The notes under the pieces were generated by a model. The model had not been told where the DNA came from. It saw only the letters and a list, made by a program, of their open reading frames with translations, and ran no database searches. A DNA stretch of 64,000 nt from Cordylochernes scorpioides. Its lineage: Eukaryota > Arthropoda > Arachnida > Pseudoscorpiones > Chernetidae. This document shows, piece by piece, positions 1-11,239 of this stretch; position 1 is the stretch's first letter, and every line of letters begins with the position of its first letter. Where the stretch lies: the NCBI GenBank assembly GCA_030710605.1, contig CP092863.1, forward strand, positions 113,956,010-114,020,009. Direction: 5' to 3'. A program made the position numbers and the translations under genes.

Positions 1-1230
1 CAACCTGAATGCTTCAAGAAACCAGGAGAAGAAAACTTGTTCTGCAAGCTTAAGAAATCAATCTATGGATTAAAACAGAGCGGAAGATGCTGGAATAAAT
101 TCTTAAACAAACAACTTCACGAAATAGGATTCCAACGTAACCCAATTGATCCGAGCATCTACGAAGTTGAACTTGAAGAAGGAAGGATCATTCTCTCAAT
201 CTATGTGGATGACATCTTTGCCATTTCAGAGAATCAAGCAGCGAGAAACAAATGCAGAGAACTCTTAAATTCCAGTTTTGAAGTGAAGTATCTAGGACCA
301 ATTTCTCATATGCTTGGAATATTCTTCAAGAAGTCAGAAGATGGAAGTATGACTCTTTCTCAAAGTAACTACATAGAAGAACTGCTTCAACGTTTCAGAC
401 TACAGGATGCAAAAGGTGTCTCGACTCCAATGGAAACCAATCTTGACCTGAGTGTAAGGAAAAATGGAAATTCCAATGAGCGGTTTCCATACCATGAACT
501 GATTGGAGGACTGTCATACCTTTCTCAGAGAACCAGGCCCGACATCGCCTACGCAGTCGGGACCCTATCCAGATACTGTGATAACTACACAAGAAAACAC
601 TGGGAAGCTGGGAAACGCGTGCTGCGTTATCTGAAGAGCACCAAGGACTTTGGCATAACTTACAGATCCACTGGCAAACCTTTGATTGCCTTTTCGGATG
701 CAAGTTGGGCCTCAGACATTGTAGACCGAAAAGGAGTATCTGGACATCTCATCATTTTAGCTGGAGCACCAATAATTTGGAGAAGCACCAAACAAACAGT
801 TACCGCTTTGAGTACTATGGAATCGGAATACATTGCACTGTCATCAGCTGTGAAGGACATCACATGGGTACGGAATCTGATGGAACAGTTGAAAATGTCA
901 AGTTTGATTTGTGGAGAAACAAAAGTATTCTGCGACAACCAAGCTGCAATTTCCCATGCGGAAAATTACATCCACAAATCGAAAACTAGACATTTTGCCG
1001 TAAAGTACCATTTTGTTCGAGAAAAGATCTCAGAAGAAGCAATCGAACTTTTCTACACTCCGAGTGCTGAGAACCCTGCTGACTTCCTTACCAAGCCTCT
1101 TGCTAGAAGCCAGCATGAAAAGTACTGTAGAGCGCTGATGGACTATCGGAATAAACGTCCAGCTGAAGTTTTTTCCGGGAGGGGATATGTTGGACACCAG
1201 CGAGTGCCGACACTCAAGTATAACACGTGA
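1..1230 (+). CDS. Copia-type pol, C-terminal part (reverse transcriptase and RNase H), cut by window edge
   Basis: The frame is open from base 1, so the N-terminal side lies outside the window. The visible part carries the RT signature KKSIYGLKQSGRCW followed by YVDDIF, the catalytic aspartate pair. The Copia RNase H follows, with SDASWASD, LSTMESEYIALS and FCDNQAAISHAEN. The C-terminal LTKPL motif is also characteristic of Copia pol. In the family this polyprotein copies the element RNA into DNA in cytoplasmic particles. No frameshift or stop interrupts the visible ~410 codons, so this copy may be young. The stop at 1228-1230 lies inside the presumed 3' LTR, the last ~14 codons being LTR-encoded. 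Gag, protease and integrase would lie to the left of the window. Confidence 0.93.
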   Translation, partial: QPECFKKPGEENLFCKLKKSIYGLKQSGRCWNKFLNKQLHEIGFQRNPIDPSIYEVELEEGRIILSIYVDDIFAISENQAARNKCRELLNSSFEVKYLGPISHMLGIFFKKSEDGSMTLSQSNYIEELLQRFRLQDAKGVSTPMETNLDLSVRKNGNSNERFPYHELIGGLSYLSQRTRPDIAYAVGTLSRYCDNYTRKHWEAGKRVLRYLKSTKDFGITYRSTGKPLIAFSDASWASDIVDRKGVSGHLIILAGAPIIWRSTKQTVTALSTMESEYIALSSAVKDITWVRNLMEQLKMSSLICGETKVFCDNQAAISHAENYIHKSKTRHFAVKYHFVREKISEEAIELFYTPSAENPADFLTKPLARSQHEKYCRALMDYRNKRPAEVFSGRGYVGHQRVPTLKYNT

Positions 1231-1432
1231 CCGGAAGGATGACGTCGGCCCCCCCCCCACTCCTACTGACTGGAAAGTTTAGCCTAACGACGTTGTTGTT
1301 TGTTTACCTTCTACGGAGGATGTAACCTCTTTGTTTCCTCTCTTTCCCTTTTAATCTTTATATAACCTATGCTTTAATAAATTAGTTAGTGCAAGGCTCT
1401 TGTCCTAAGTGTAACCAAGTACCTTGTCTACA
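1188..1432 (+). repeat. Probable 3' LTR of the Copia element
   Basis: The segment begins TGTTGGACA directly after the purine-rich tract GGGAGGGGATA (about 1177-1187) and ends TGTCTACA, giving TG...CA ends. It holds a TATA-like stretch and an AATAAA near 1374. The partner 5' LTR is outside the window, so the right boundary and any target duplication cannot be confirmed. Confidence 0.6.
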
Positions 1433-1753
1433 CCCCTACAAAAATATCTTTATACAAGGCTTTAAGGTATATATGGTAAAATTTATTATCTTCAAATATT
1501 TCGTTCTCATGGTCGGGCCACGGACTTATGGGACACCCCTTGTACAAGACCTTTGAGAGAGGCCGCTGCTTACCATCAAACAGCCCAAGGAGCGTGAACT
1601 CATGGAATTTGTGTAATATTTACACAAGGGGATAAGAAACAACAACAAAGGGTAGAAAACTGCATCGTAACCCCAGCATCACCACAACACATTATACTAC
1701 TCTGATCAAAAAGTTTCGACACTTTGCTCATAAGTTAAAAAAACCTTTATTAT
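1433..1753. other. Intergenic sequence, nothing recognised
   Basis: No coding frame, tRNA or repeat that I recognise. It separates the 3' ends of two Copia elements that face each other. Confidence 0.4.
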
Positions 1754-1968
1754 TGTTGAAGTTTGAGATTGAATCAAGGAATAAAAAGATTATTTATTAA
1801 ACAAAGTAACTTAAAACAAGATGTTAAAATAGCAAAATTTTAAAAGCAAGTATATAGGAAGGCGAGAGACAAAGACTATATATATTGACGTCGACCGCAG
1901 CGCCGCCGCGGCCGTTGATTGGTCGATCCCGCAATGCTCCACGCCAATTTTTGATCGCTATTCCAACA
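1754..1968 (-). repeat. Possible 3' LTR of the second Copia element (minus strand)
   Basis: On the minus strand the Copia frame runs into a purine tract (GAGAGGGAG) followed at 1968 by TGTTGGAATAGCG, a Copia-like LTR start. A plausible CA end on the minus strand is at 1754. No second LTR is visible to the right, so the far boundary is a guess. Confidence 0.4.
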
Positions 1969-3676
1969 CTCCCTCTCGATCCAAAATGTTCAGTAGACCT
2001 CTTAAGTAGTGGAATTTGTTTCGTGGAAGAGGTTTAGTCATTATATCAGCTAGCTGTTCTGAGCTGCAAACATGATGCACTTTAAGTTCACCTTCTTCAT
2101 GTTTGGATCTAATGAAGTGGTAGCGAACATCAATATGTTTCGTTCGTTTGTGGAATACTGGATTTTCAACAAGTTTTATTGCTGCTTGGTTATCACAGCC
2201 GATGCCCTGTAGAAGTCTTCTGATCCAAATCAATTCCTTAGCAGCACTGCAGGCAGCGATGTATTCACTTTCGGTGGTTGAAAGTGCGATAATTGGTTGT
2301 CGTTGGCTTGCCCAAGAAACAGTTCCTCCGTTCATCATGAAGGCATAACCAGTCGTACTTTTTCTGGAGTCAACATCACGAGCAAAATCACTATCAGAGT
2401 AGCCAGCAAGTTGGTCTTGTCCAGTGAAGAGAATTCCCATGTGTGGAGTGCCTTTCAGATAACGGAAAATATTCTTCACTGTTGTACAATGTGCAGGTCC
2501 TGGATATTCTAGGAATTTACTCACTTGTGAAACTGCATAAGTGATATCTGGACGTGAAACACATGATGCAAACATAAGGGATCCAACAGCTTCTCGAAAA
2601 GGGAATTTAGGCATCTTTTCCTTTTGTTCTGGAGTAGGACAGTCCTGCTTTGTTAAGATGACAGAAGGATCCATAGGCACCGAAGCAGGAATACAGTCAG
2701 CCATATTAAATTTACTCAAAATTTTGTCAATATATGATGACTGGTGAATGAAAATACTTGCCCTATCTTCTGACTGCTCTATTTGTAGCCCAACAAAAAA
2801 GTTAACACTTCCAGATGTAATATCAAATGCGTGTTCTAACTCATCCATTATAATAGCTATTGCCTCTTTATCTTTAGATAGAATAATTCCATCATCAACA
2901 TAGAGAGCTAAGATAACATTTGAATCATTGTGTGTTCCAATGAAAATGCACGGGTCGGCGTCTGATGTTTTGAAATTATGGCTATATAAAAAATTGGTAA
3001 ATTTCTTATTCCAATTTCTAGAAGATTGTCTCAGACCATACAGACTTTTATGTAATCTATAGCAGCTATTATCATCTCTCTTGTAGCCTTCTGGTTGTTC
3101 AAGATAAACAAGTTCCTCTAATTCGCCATTGAGAAAAGCTGTCTTTACATCGAATTGCTTAAGAAACATCCTTTCAGAAGCAGCGTGTGATAAAAGAATG
3201 CGTAACGAATCATACCTGACTACTGGGCTAAACGTATCGAAATAGTCAACATTTTTGATTTGAGAATAGCCTTTTGCAACTAATCTGGCTTTGAACCGTT
3301 GAATTGTACCATCGGACTCCGTTTTAATTTTATAAACCCATTTACAACCGATAGGTTTATGACCATCTGCCAAACGTTCTAAAGTCCATGTTTTATTTTT
3401 ATTTAATGCATCAATCTCTTCATCCATGGCTAATTTCCATCTTTCTGAATCTGAACTTGTTATTGCATCTATATAGTTACTGGGTTCATCAGCGAGCGCA
3501 AAGTTACATTGGCTATTCGAAACTTTAGAGCGTGTTATCATTGGATGCGAACTGATATCGGATACTGGCAGCATTTCCTGCACTGGGATGTTTGTTGTTG
3601 CAACTGTAAAGTTCGAGAGCATTTCATAAATTTTTTTTTTAGTATAATGGAAGAAGAAAGTCATTGTTAAAAACAA
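1958..3676 (-). CDS. Copia-type pol fragment: reverse transcriptase plus RNase H, 5'-truncated
   Basis: An open frame of about 572 codons. Copia similarity starts roughly 45 residues in, at MITRSKVSN, then runs without a break. KWVYKIK and ARLVAKGY open the RT, FDVKTAFLNGELEE is the first catalytic aspartate motif, and LALYVDDGIIL is the YVDD box. RNase H follows with GYSDSDFARD, LSTTESEYIAACSA and CDNQAAIKL, ending in the IMTKPL motif. Gag, protease and integrase are absent and no 5' LTR is seen upstream, so the copy is cut at about 3.6 kb. It differs clearly from the Copia fragment at 1-1230 and is a separate lineage. The RT-RNase H frame itself is unbroken, so the loss was a 5' deletion rather than slow decay. 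Confidence 0.92.
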   Translation of the reverse strand: MFLTMTFFFHYTKKKIYEMLSNFTVATTNIPVQEMLPVSDISSHPMITRSKVSNSQCNFALADEPSNYIDAITSSDSERWKLAMDEEIDALNKNKTWTLERLADGHKPIGCKWVYKIKTESDGTIQRFKARLVAKGYSQIKNVDYFDTFSPVVRYDSLRILLSHAASERMFLKQFDVKTAFLNGELEELVYLEQPEGYKRDDNSCYRLHKSLYGLRQSSRNWNKKFTNFLYSHNFKTSDADPCIFIGTHNDSNVILALYVDDGIILSKDKEAIAIIMDELEHAFDITSGSVNFFVGLQIEQSEDRASIFIHQSSYIDKILSKFNMADCIPASVPMDPSVILTKQDCPTPEQKEKMPKFPFREAVGSLMFASCVSRPDITYAVSQVSKFLEYPGPAHCTTVKNIFRYLKGTPHMGILFTGQDQLAGYSDSDFARDVDSRKSTTGYAFMMNGGTVSWASQRQPIIALSTTESEYIAACSAAKELIWIRRLLQGIGCDNQAAIKLVENPVFHKRTKHIDVRYHFIRSKHEEGELKVHHVCSSEQLADIMTKPLPRNKFHYLRGLLNILDREGVLE

Positions 3677-4435
3677 TGATGATTTTATACTTTTACTATT
3701 TCCAGATCTCTACATGTCCATATATTAGGGCGCCAGTGGCTGCTGAAAAGCAGACCACAAATTTATTCATCTATGGCACATGTAGAGACCTAAAGCTGTG
3801 CCGGCTAGCAATTATATGTTAAAAGGGGAAATTAACCAATCAATATTTTGGCCAAACATATTTTATTTATCCTAAAAAAATAAATTTTCAATGTACTACA
3901 CAAGCAGATATATATATAAGATTTCATGAAAAAGGATAATAAAAAAAAAAACTATATAAGTTTAAAATTGGGAGGAGTTTAATATACATATAAATGTAAA
4001 CACAAACACAAAAAAAAAACCTATTATGCCATTATCCCCAGAATATCCCCACCTACCTTCAGCCACCCATGTCCACCATTCGAAAAAAGGGGCAGCCAAG
4101 GCCGCAGCTAGCGGCCTTCGCCCTCCGCAACTCCAAGTCTTTTTTTGCTTCTCAAAAAAGATCAAATTTTTGTTTAAAAAAAATGTCAATATCAAAAAAA
4201 TGTCAATCTCCAAGAATGTCAATATAAATCTCCCCGCTTCCTTGTCCCAGTGTTGCTGAACTCACCCCCCCAAGCTATCATCGCCTTTCTCTCTATGAAA
4301 ATAAAAAAATTAAAAAGGCATCTTAAAAAAATGATAAAAATAAATTAAATATAAAATTATTAAGGAAATATTCACAAAAAATAAAATAAAAATACGAAAA
4401 TATTGAATTAAAAAAAAACAATTAATATTGTAGGA
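3677..4435. other. AT-rich non-coding stretch
   Basis: Contains many A and T runs and a GC-richer island near 4030-4140. The short frames here have no recognisable motif. It lies between the Copia break and the minisatellite. Confidence 0.4.
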
Positions 4436-4880
4436 TCTGGGCATCTTGGGGTCAGCTTGGGAAAGGTTCAGGGCTTGTGGTGGAGTCAGGTCAAGCACCA
4501 TAGGTCGGTGGCTTGACTACAGGGAAGGGTGTCTGGGTCCATCTTGGACTGGCTTGTGGTCAAGTCGGCCACCATCGGACATGTGGCTCGACCAACAGGA
4601 AGGGGTATCTGAGTCATTCTCAGGCTAGCTTGGTGTTGATGGGGCCAGGTCATCCACCATAGGTCAGGTGTCTTGACCACCAGGAAGGGGTGTCTGAGTC
4701 CATCTTGGACTATCCTGGTGTTGGTGGGGCCAGGTCATCCACCACAGGTCAGGTGACTTGATCACCAGGGAGGGGTGTCTGAGTCCATCTTGGACTATCC
4801 TGGTGTTGGTGGGGCCAGGTCATCCACCACAGGTCAGGTGACTTGACCACCAGGAAGGGGATCTCGGTCTCTGGCTCGGT
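4436..4880 (+). repeat. 85-bp tandem minisatellite, about five copies
   Basis: The phrase GGTGTTGRTGGGGCCAGGTC begins at 4632, 4717 and 4802, an exact 85-bp spacing. Earlier, more diverged units run back to about 4440. Each unit also holds GGTCAGGTGACTTGACCACC and GTCTGAGTCCATCTTGGACT. The inner copies are nearly identical and the outer ones diverged, as expected for unequal crossover. It is GC-rich against AT-rich flanks. Short frames across it are chance readings. Confidence 0.85.
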
Positions 4881-5395
4881 GCTGCCAAGGCTAAAGGTGG
4901 CTTCAGGCTCCATCTCAACACCTCGCAATCACCAGAGGTTGGTAACTTAAATGGACAAAGGTGGGATATGGTTAGGTTAGGTGGGGTTCTGGGTTACTTT
5001 GGCATATTATGGTCACGAGGTGTCCCAACAATCCTCCCTGCCAAAAAATTAATTTTACAAAATAAAAGGAAAATTAATTTCCAACACCGAGTGAGGAAAC
5101 TTAATAAAATAAAAAAATTACATAAAAGAAAATATTTACTACAAAAAATAGTATATCTATACTCAAATATTAATTAATCACTCAAATCCACCCTGGGTGC
5201 TAAGGTGAAGTGATGAATGCACATTAAAAAAAAAAAACTCAAAAATTCTAAAATCATAAATCTACAAATAAAAAAAAAATATTATGGTATATACGTATGC
5301 AAATGCAATTCATTTTCTTTTTCAAATAATAACAATTATCCAATATATGCATTTTTCATAATGTAACAGCCAAAAAAAAAAAAAAAGTCCTAAAA
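4881..5395. other. AT-rich spacer before the nested transposon block
   Basis: No coding or structural feature recognised; ends at the TA (5396-5397) that flanks the mariner-like element. Confidence 0.4.
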
Positions 5396-5397
5396 TA

Positions 5398-5824
5398 CAG
5401 GGTGATCCAAAAGTCCCGCACAACTTTAAAAATTAATAACTCCGCGAATATTTGCGCTAGAGCAATGCGGTAAACACCATTGTGTTCAGGATGCAATGGG
5501 ATTTTTTATGGCAAATAATGAAAAATTCGAAATTGATTTTAGTTACAACTTTATTCGCTAGATGGCGCTCTACCAGAATCAGCTATTCAGCGGCCAAATT
5601 GTTTGATAAATTGAAAAATATAACTCAACGACACGTATTTATCCTTTTTGAATACCAGGAAAAAACCCTAATAATATCAAATGATAAATTAATAAAACAC
5701 CATTTCGCCAAAAGTTAGAAGAAACGGTTGACGATTTTTAAATACAATCTGAGATATGTAAAATAGGTATATGCAAATTAAAACATGTAGCAGAAAAAAA
5801 AAACTTGATATTTTAGATGCGGTT
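5398..5824 (+). repeat. Left terminal inverted repeat (~425 bp) of the mariner-like element
   Basis: Matches the reverse complement of about 18826-19246 with only scattered differences, including the GATGGCGCTCTACCAGAATCA block. The short open frame at 5482-5718 is a by-product of this repeat and reappears inverted at 18925-19164. Confidence 0.85.
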
Positions 5825-5955
5825 TGCTGGAATCCTCTCAGCTATTTAAATTTTCAAAATAATAATTTTTTAATTTTTTTAATTCAACTCTCTCTCTCAG
5901 TATCGATTATATTTATTTTAATTCATTTGAAAAATATTTATCTATCTCTGATGAT

Positions 5956-7059
5956 TTATTTTACTCTGGAATGCCGTTGTTGTTTTTGTCGTGTCCAATA
6001 AAGAGCCTCAGATGTCTCCATGCACATCTCTATCACAGCAGCAGCATTGTCCACTATCTTGGGTGTGTAAAGCAGCTGGTCTGGGTCTATGCCAATTTTC
6101 TGCAAGGCTGCGGGCATGAGAATATGTGGGTAGGTGTTAGTTCCACACCAGGACAGTTGTTGCATGTTCTATAGGTTCTTGTGCCCTCTGGATGTATTGC
6201 CATTCCTTTATAGTGTTTTGTTCTAAGTCTTGTTATAATTTTGTTATTTTTCTCTCAGAGTTTATTTAACATTTTGATCTTTTCTTATTTTTTGTTTAAT
6301 TATCTTGTATTTTGCAAAAGCATTAGCGTCAAATAATGACATTTGTTCTTTCCTTTTGCTCAACTTTATGGCTTCCTTTGCCAAATCAAATGCCATTTTA
6401 TTACGTTCGATCCCAGCATGGGCAGGAATCCATTGTAGAGTGCAGTTATGCTACTGCTTTCAAGTAAGTCTAGACCACATTCTCTCTGAATTTTCTAATT
6501 GTTGGTATTTGAAATAGAACCAGTGATTAATTTGGCCGCTTTTGCTTGAACACTGTCTAGTCTTCTTTCTAATGATGAACTTGAGGGAGCCCAAACAGGT
6601 ATTGCATATTCCATTATTGGCCTTATTAAGGTGATATATGTTGTTCTGAGTTTATTGGGTTTTGCTCCCCAATTTTTTCCACATAGCCTTCTCAGAATGT
6701 TTAGGTTTCTGGTAGCTCTATTTGAGGTGCTAATTATGTGTTCAGTAAATCGCAATTCCTCATCAAGTATCACACCTAGGTAATTTGGAGATCTAATCTT
6801 ATCAATTATTTGGTTGTTTATGCTTATTTTGGAGTTAAATTCATGCCTTTTTTTCCTGTCAGTGAAGGAGACCTATAGGTTTGTGTTTATTGGGTTAATG
6901 GTCATTTTGAGTTTCATTGCCCACTTCTCCAGTCCTCTCATTGATGTGTTCAGTATTTTTCTGATATTTCTATACTGCTACTTGTGTGCCATATGGCTAT
7001 ATAATCTGCCTAACAGGCAACTTTTGTGTCTTCAGTGAGGATGGATGTTGTTAGGGTTG
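5956..7059 (-). pseudogene. LINE ORF2: RT thumb, RNase H and C-terminal tail
   Basis: The minus strand first gives LDEELRFTEHIISTSNRATRNLNILRRLCG-like text and RPIMEYAIPVWAPSS (6495-6773), the usual region after the RT palm. Near 6402-6438 it reads WIPAHAGIERN, the H-x-G-I-x-x-N core of an RNase H. Several stops then lead to the tail ending near 5956. RNase H in a LINE is known mainly from the I, R1 and LOA-type groups. The 3' end holds an AATAAA-like signal close to 5960. Confidence 0.75.
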
Positions 7060-7226
7060 TGTCGTAATTAGATGTACAACAACTCAAACTTGACCATGAC
7101 TCATTTTTTTAGCTCTTATTCTTTTCGTTTGGCCAACAAAAAATGCCCAATTTATATACACATATATTCTTACATAATGAGACTTTAAAGAATGCAAATA
7201 ATATTCATCTATTTACATAAACAACA
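7060..7226 (-). repeat. 3' LTR of the gypsy element (left end on + strand)
   Basis: Matches 11240-11373 apart from an extra ~32 bases (CATTTTTTTAGC... region) and scattered substitutions. Confidence 0.8.
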
Positions 7227-7229
7227 CAT

Positions 7230-8621
7230 CTCCCGCCTTAATAATACTCCAGTCGTTCTGGGGGTTTCCTGGCTCTCTGAGGTCTAGGACTGCGGACGGG
7301 CACTTGCACAGCGGCAGGCTCCGGTTTAGGAGTGCAAGAGGGCACGTGCACAGCAGCAGGCCCTGGTCTAGGAGTGCAAGAGGGTACGTGCACAGAAGCA
7401 GTCTCCTCCATGTTTCCTGTTGCAACCTCTGGAACCTCCTCTTCACTTTATTTCTGACTTCCACCTACAGGCTTCTCTCCTGATGTTCGAGAAAGTATCA
7501 AATTTCTTGTCTCCACTTATTTCTTTCTCACAGGTCGCAATTGATTGATATGCCTCTTATACACGACGCCCTCGCAACTTATAAGGTAATGACGGTAGCT
7601 CAATTATTTCAAAATGGTACCTTTTTACCGTTCAGGTCCAGTTGCATAGTTGCGGAAATAAACCTCGCAACCTGTAGTGAACTGCTCCTGCCTTCTTACG
7701 GCCTCATGAAATACCTCTCGCGAATTTCCCATCTTGGTATTAAATTCGAGAATCTTGATCTTAAACTTCTCTTCAATAGCAGTTCCGCGGGGGAATTCCT
7801 TTATCACAGTTTGGGGGAATGCTCTATAGGCAAATAGGAATATTTGTAGATTCGTCTCTAAATCATCCTTCCCATTATTCTTTCTCAAAAGGTTTTTAAA
7901 CTCTCTTACATATCTCTCAGCTAAACCATTTGTACTAGGATTATACGGACTGGTCTTAGTGTGCCGTATACCATTCATTTTGGTAAATTGTCGAATTCAC
8001 CGGAGACAAACTGTCTTCCGTTATCTGTAACCAAAAATTAGGGCAATCCAAATCTGGCAAAATTTTACTCTAAGATGATTTATAATCGTTTTTTCTGGTA
8101 ATAGTATTGATGATAAAAATTCTATCCACTTTGAGTATGCGTCCACGAGAACCAAAAACATTATTCCCATGAACGGACCCGCTAGATCAAGATGAAGTCG
8201 ATGCCACGGTTTTTCGGGCCAAGTCCATTTCGAAATGGTAGCCGGGAGCATGCCTTCCGATTCTTGGCATACTCCACATTCTCTAGTTAACTCCTCGATG
8301 TTACTGTCTATGCCTGGCCTCCAGAAAATACCGTCTGGCAATCATCTACATTTTAACAATCCCCATGTGTATTTCATGCAAGTCATTTAAAATTAAAGAT
8401 CTTAAATTTTGGGGAATTACCACTCTTTCACGCCATTGAAGACAACCAAACTCCAAACTTAATTCCTCTTTGATCTTATAATGAGGAGCTAGTGGGTTTT
8501 TCCTCGGTACCCTTGTGAATTTCCAGTTGCCTTCTCTAACATTCCTTAATACTATAGAGAGTATTTTATCTTGCGGCGTCTCATATGCCACCATCATAAA
8601 AGGGAACGGTACCTCATTCAA
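7230..8621 (-). pseudogene. gypsy integrase and C-terminal tail
   Basis: The minus strand gives the zinc-binding domain (HEIHMGIVKM near 8346, then CGVCQES after a shift). The catalytic core follows with LHLDLAGPFMG (first D) and TKTSPYNPSTNGLAERYVREFK (the catalytic E in GLAERYV). Near 7.25-7.45 kb the tail reads RARKPPERLEY, a common gypsy integrase C-terminus, preceded by two or three ~36-bp repeats. At least three frameshifts break it. Confidence 0.75.
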
Positions 8622-8826
8622 CTTCCTGAGAAGAGTACCTGGTCTTCATCAAGAGACTCCCTGACACTCGATTCTAAAGGAAGACGTCACAATGCGTCAA
8701 CATTGAAATTATCACTACTTTTTCGAAATTCTAGAGTATAATTAAATGCAGCTAATTTTAAGGACCATCTTTTAATTCTGGATGATGCACATATGGGAAT
8801 TGGTTTATGAGGTGAAAATATATGAA

Positions 8827-9066
8827 TTAAGGGTCGGTTGTTTGTGACCAATACAAATTTCGTCCCAGTAAGTATTGTCTGAATTTCTCAACGCCAAAGG
8901 TTATGCTCAACGCTTTCTTTTCTAGTTGAGAGAAACGTTTTTCCGCTTCAGTTAATGTTCTAGAAGCAAAAGCTATAGGGCATTCTTCCTTTCTATCATT
9001 TCTATGACTCAGAATTATGCCTAGTCCATAATAGTCCATAGTCCATATTCTTTCGTCTAATTCCAT
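8827..9066 (-). pseudogene. gypsy RNase H fragment
   Basis: Reads YYGLGIILSH, CPIAFASRTLTEAEKRFSQLEKKALSI and FGVEKFRQYLLGR, the classical gypsy RNase H run with its catalytic glutamate in LEKKAL. The DASPYGLG-type opening is altered, so a catalytic aspartate appears lost. Confidence 0.8.
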
Positions 9067-9349
9067 CTACAATTTTTATTCAAAAGTTGATAGAATAGCG
9101 CTAAAATGTTTGCTATATTCTTTATGAATCTATAATAATAAATTAAGAGTCCTATGAAAGATCTTAATTGCGAAACATTATTTAGGTTCAGGCGCCTCTA
9201 TCACTGCTTTAATTTTATTTTCTAAGGGATTCAGTCCATATTTATCCATTTTAAACCCTAAATATTCCACCGATTTCTTTTTTAATTTACATTTATATCT
9301 GTTTAACTTTAAACCTTTTTCTAGCAATCATCTAAACACTAGATCCAAC

Positions 9350-10020
9350 TTTTGTTCATAATCTTCAAAGTATTTTCCTGCAACCAAAATATCATCTATT
9401 TAGCAGGCCACACCTGGCAAATCAGCAAATAGACCTTCCATAATCCTCTGAAATTTATTTGGTGCTACCGCTACGTCATATGGGAGTATTTTATAAGAAA
9501 ACAACCTCTTTGTTGTGTTTATATCAACAACAGCTTTGGCTTCTTCCGCTAACATTACTTGTAAGTAAGCCTGTGATAGGTCTAGAGTCGAAAGTACGGT
9601 TCTTGTAGATAATTTTGAAAATAACTCATCGATCGATGGAATGGGATATCTATCTAATTCTATTGCTTTATTAGCTGTACATCTGAAAACACCACATATA
9701 CTTACATTTTTTACCATCCTTTTTCAATACCGGTACTATTGGAGCGGTCCAATATGCATGAACTATAGGTTATAAAATGCAAGAATTCACTAAACGATCA
9801 ATTTCATTCTCTACTTTGTTTTTAGAGAGAAAGGCAAACTTCTGGCCTTACAAAACACACCAGTCACCTCCTTTTTTAAATTAAATTTTATTTTAACATC
9901 CTTTAGACAGCCCAAATCTTTGTTAAACAAATCTGCATATCTATCAATCAAACTATTTCTATTAGATTCATCATTTAAATTTTTATTGATAAACAATCTA
10001 GAATAATCAAGTTTTAACAC
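9350..10020 (-). pseudogene. gypsy reverse transcriptase
   Basis: The lower frame (9400-9717) reads ELDRYPIPSIDELFSKL, then LSTLDLSQAYLQV with the first catalytic aspartate, and FQRIMEGLFADLPGV. Beyond a stop at about 9400 the same strand gives IDDILVAG, the xxDD box. The upstream part (9811-10020) holds the linker from protease. Several stops and shifts separate these pieces. Confidence 0.8.
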
Positions 10021-10159
10021 TGTTTAAGCCATTCTCTTTCTAACAAAATCACCTGGAATTTTCATTTACAACTATTAATAGTAAATATTGGTTGGCTTCT
10101 TTTACAAAAACATTTATTTGCTCTATAATCTCTATTGATTTACCACAAACGAATTTTAA

Positions 10160-10354
10160 TCATAAATTTGTTGGAAATAATTTTCTACTTTGCCAATAAA
10201 TCTTATAAATATCTTTAGGTATTAACGTAACTGGACTTCCTGTATCTATTGTAAAGCACAAAGAATAATCATCTACTGTTAAATTTATTGAGGCATCAGT
10301 TTCGCCCTGTTCAGAATATATAGAGTCCTCTTGTACATATTTACATCCCCACAT
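10160..10354 (-). pseudogene. gypsy aspartic protease fragment
   Basis: Contains FTIDTGSPVTLIPKDIYK, the D-T-G active-site loop of a retroelement aspartic protease. Only about 64 residues are open before a stop, so the domain is incomplete. Confidence 0.75.
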
Positions 10355-10395
10355 TTTTACTAGCTTTTCAGGCCCTACTTAAATCACCCAGTTTT

Positions 10396-10900
10396 TTACA
10401 TTTTAAAACAAGTATTTGTTCTATGAGGGCAAACAGAGGCCACGTGTGAATGTCTTTCACCACATCTATAACACATTATTTCTCCCCTTTGCCTGAAAGG
10501 CCTATGCTGCACCATACTATTATTGTACTCACCCTTTTTATCTTTTCCATTCACAGGGGATATCTTGGCCACTAATTTATCTAGTAATTCTCTTGTATTT
10601 ATCTCCGCCAGTTCGAACGAGATCGCCACTGCAAAACTTTATTCAGGGTGACATCGTCGTTTTCTTGTAGTAGCTTCTTTTGCAGGATTTCCAACTTGTT
10701 TCCAGCCACAAAACGGTCTCGCATAATGGTTCCTAGCATATCGCGGAAATTACAATTTATTGCTAAATGTTTCAATTCTCTAAGATATTCCGAAATTGAT
10801 TCTCCTTCCTGTTGAATTCTCTTTAAAAATCTGAATCGCTGTGGTATCACTTTCTTCTTTGGATCCAAATGCAGCTTAATTCTTTAAATGATAGAATAAT
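10396..10900 (-). pseudogene. gypsy gag with CCHC zinc knuckle
   Basis: The upper frame (10599-10868) reads QQEGESISEYLRELKHLAINCNF, a typical capsid C-terminal stretch of gypsy Gag. After a frameshift the next frame (10396-10629) carries CYRCGERHSHVASVC, a CCHC-type knuckle with spacing C-x2-C-x4-H-x5-C, which binds element RNA. The frameshift between capsid and knuckle, plus missing N-terminal sequence, makes this a broken gag. Confidence 0.75.
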
Positions 10901-11239
10901 AGGGTTGATCTTTCATTAGACCAGGAAGAAAATGTCGTTTCCCTGCTTCAAAGTTTCAGAATCTGGTAGCGAGGTAAAAATCAGCACTTTAATCTCCTCT
11001 TTCAGGTGCCAAAAAGAAAGCCTCAAATTTTTGTACAAAAAGATCGAAGTGTCCTCCACTGGGCTATAGCATCTAAAAGGTACTATTAACTTTGAACTTG
11101 TCATGCTGATCTTTTCTACTCCATTGTTTTCTTGATCCAGATAGTTTAAAAGATGTAGTTGTTATACTTGCATAGACGCCGTTTTCCTCATCCTTTTACT
11201 GGCTCTGTAGATCGCGCATCCTCGTCGCCACTTTTGTTG

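Noticed and set aside
7230..7464. 83-codon cysteine-rich frame at the end of the gypsy integrase
   Set aside because: Out-of-frame reading of short repeats in the integrase tail; the other frame gives the expected RARKPPERLEY.
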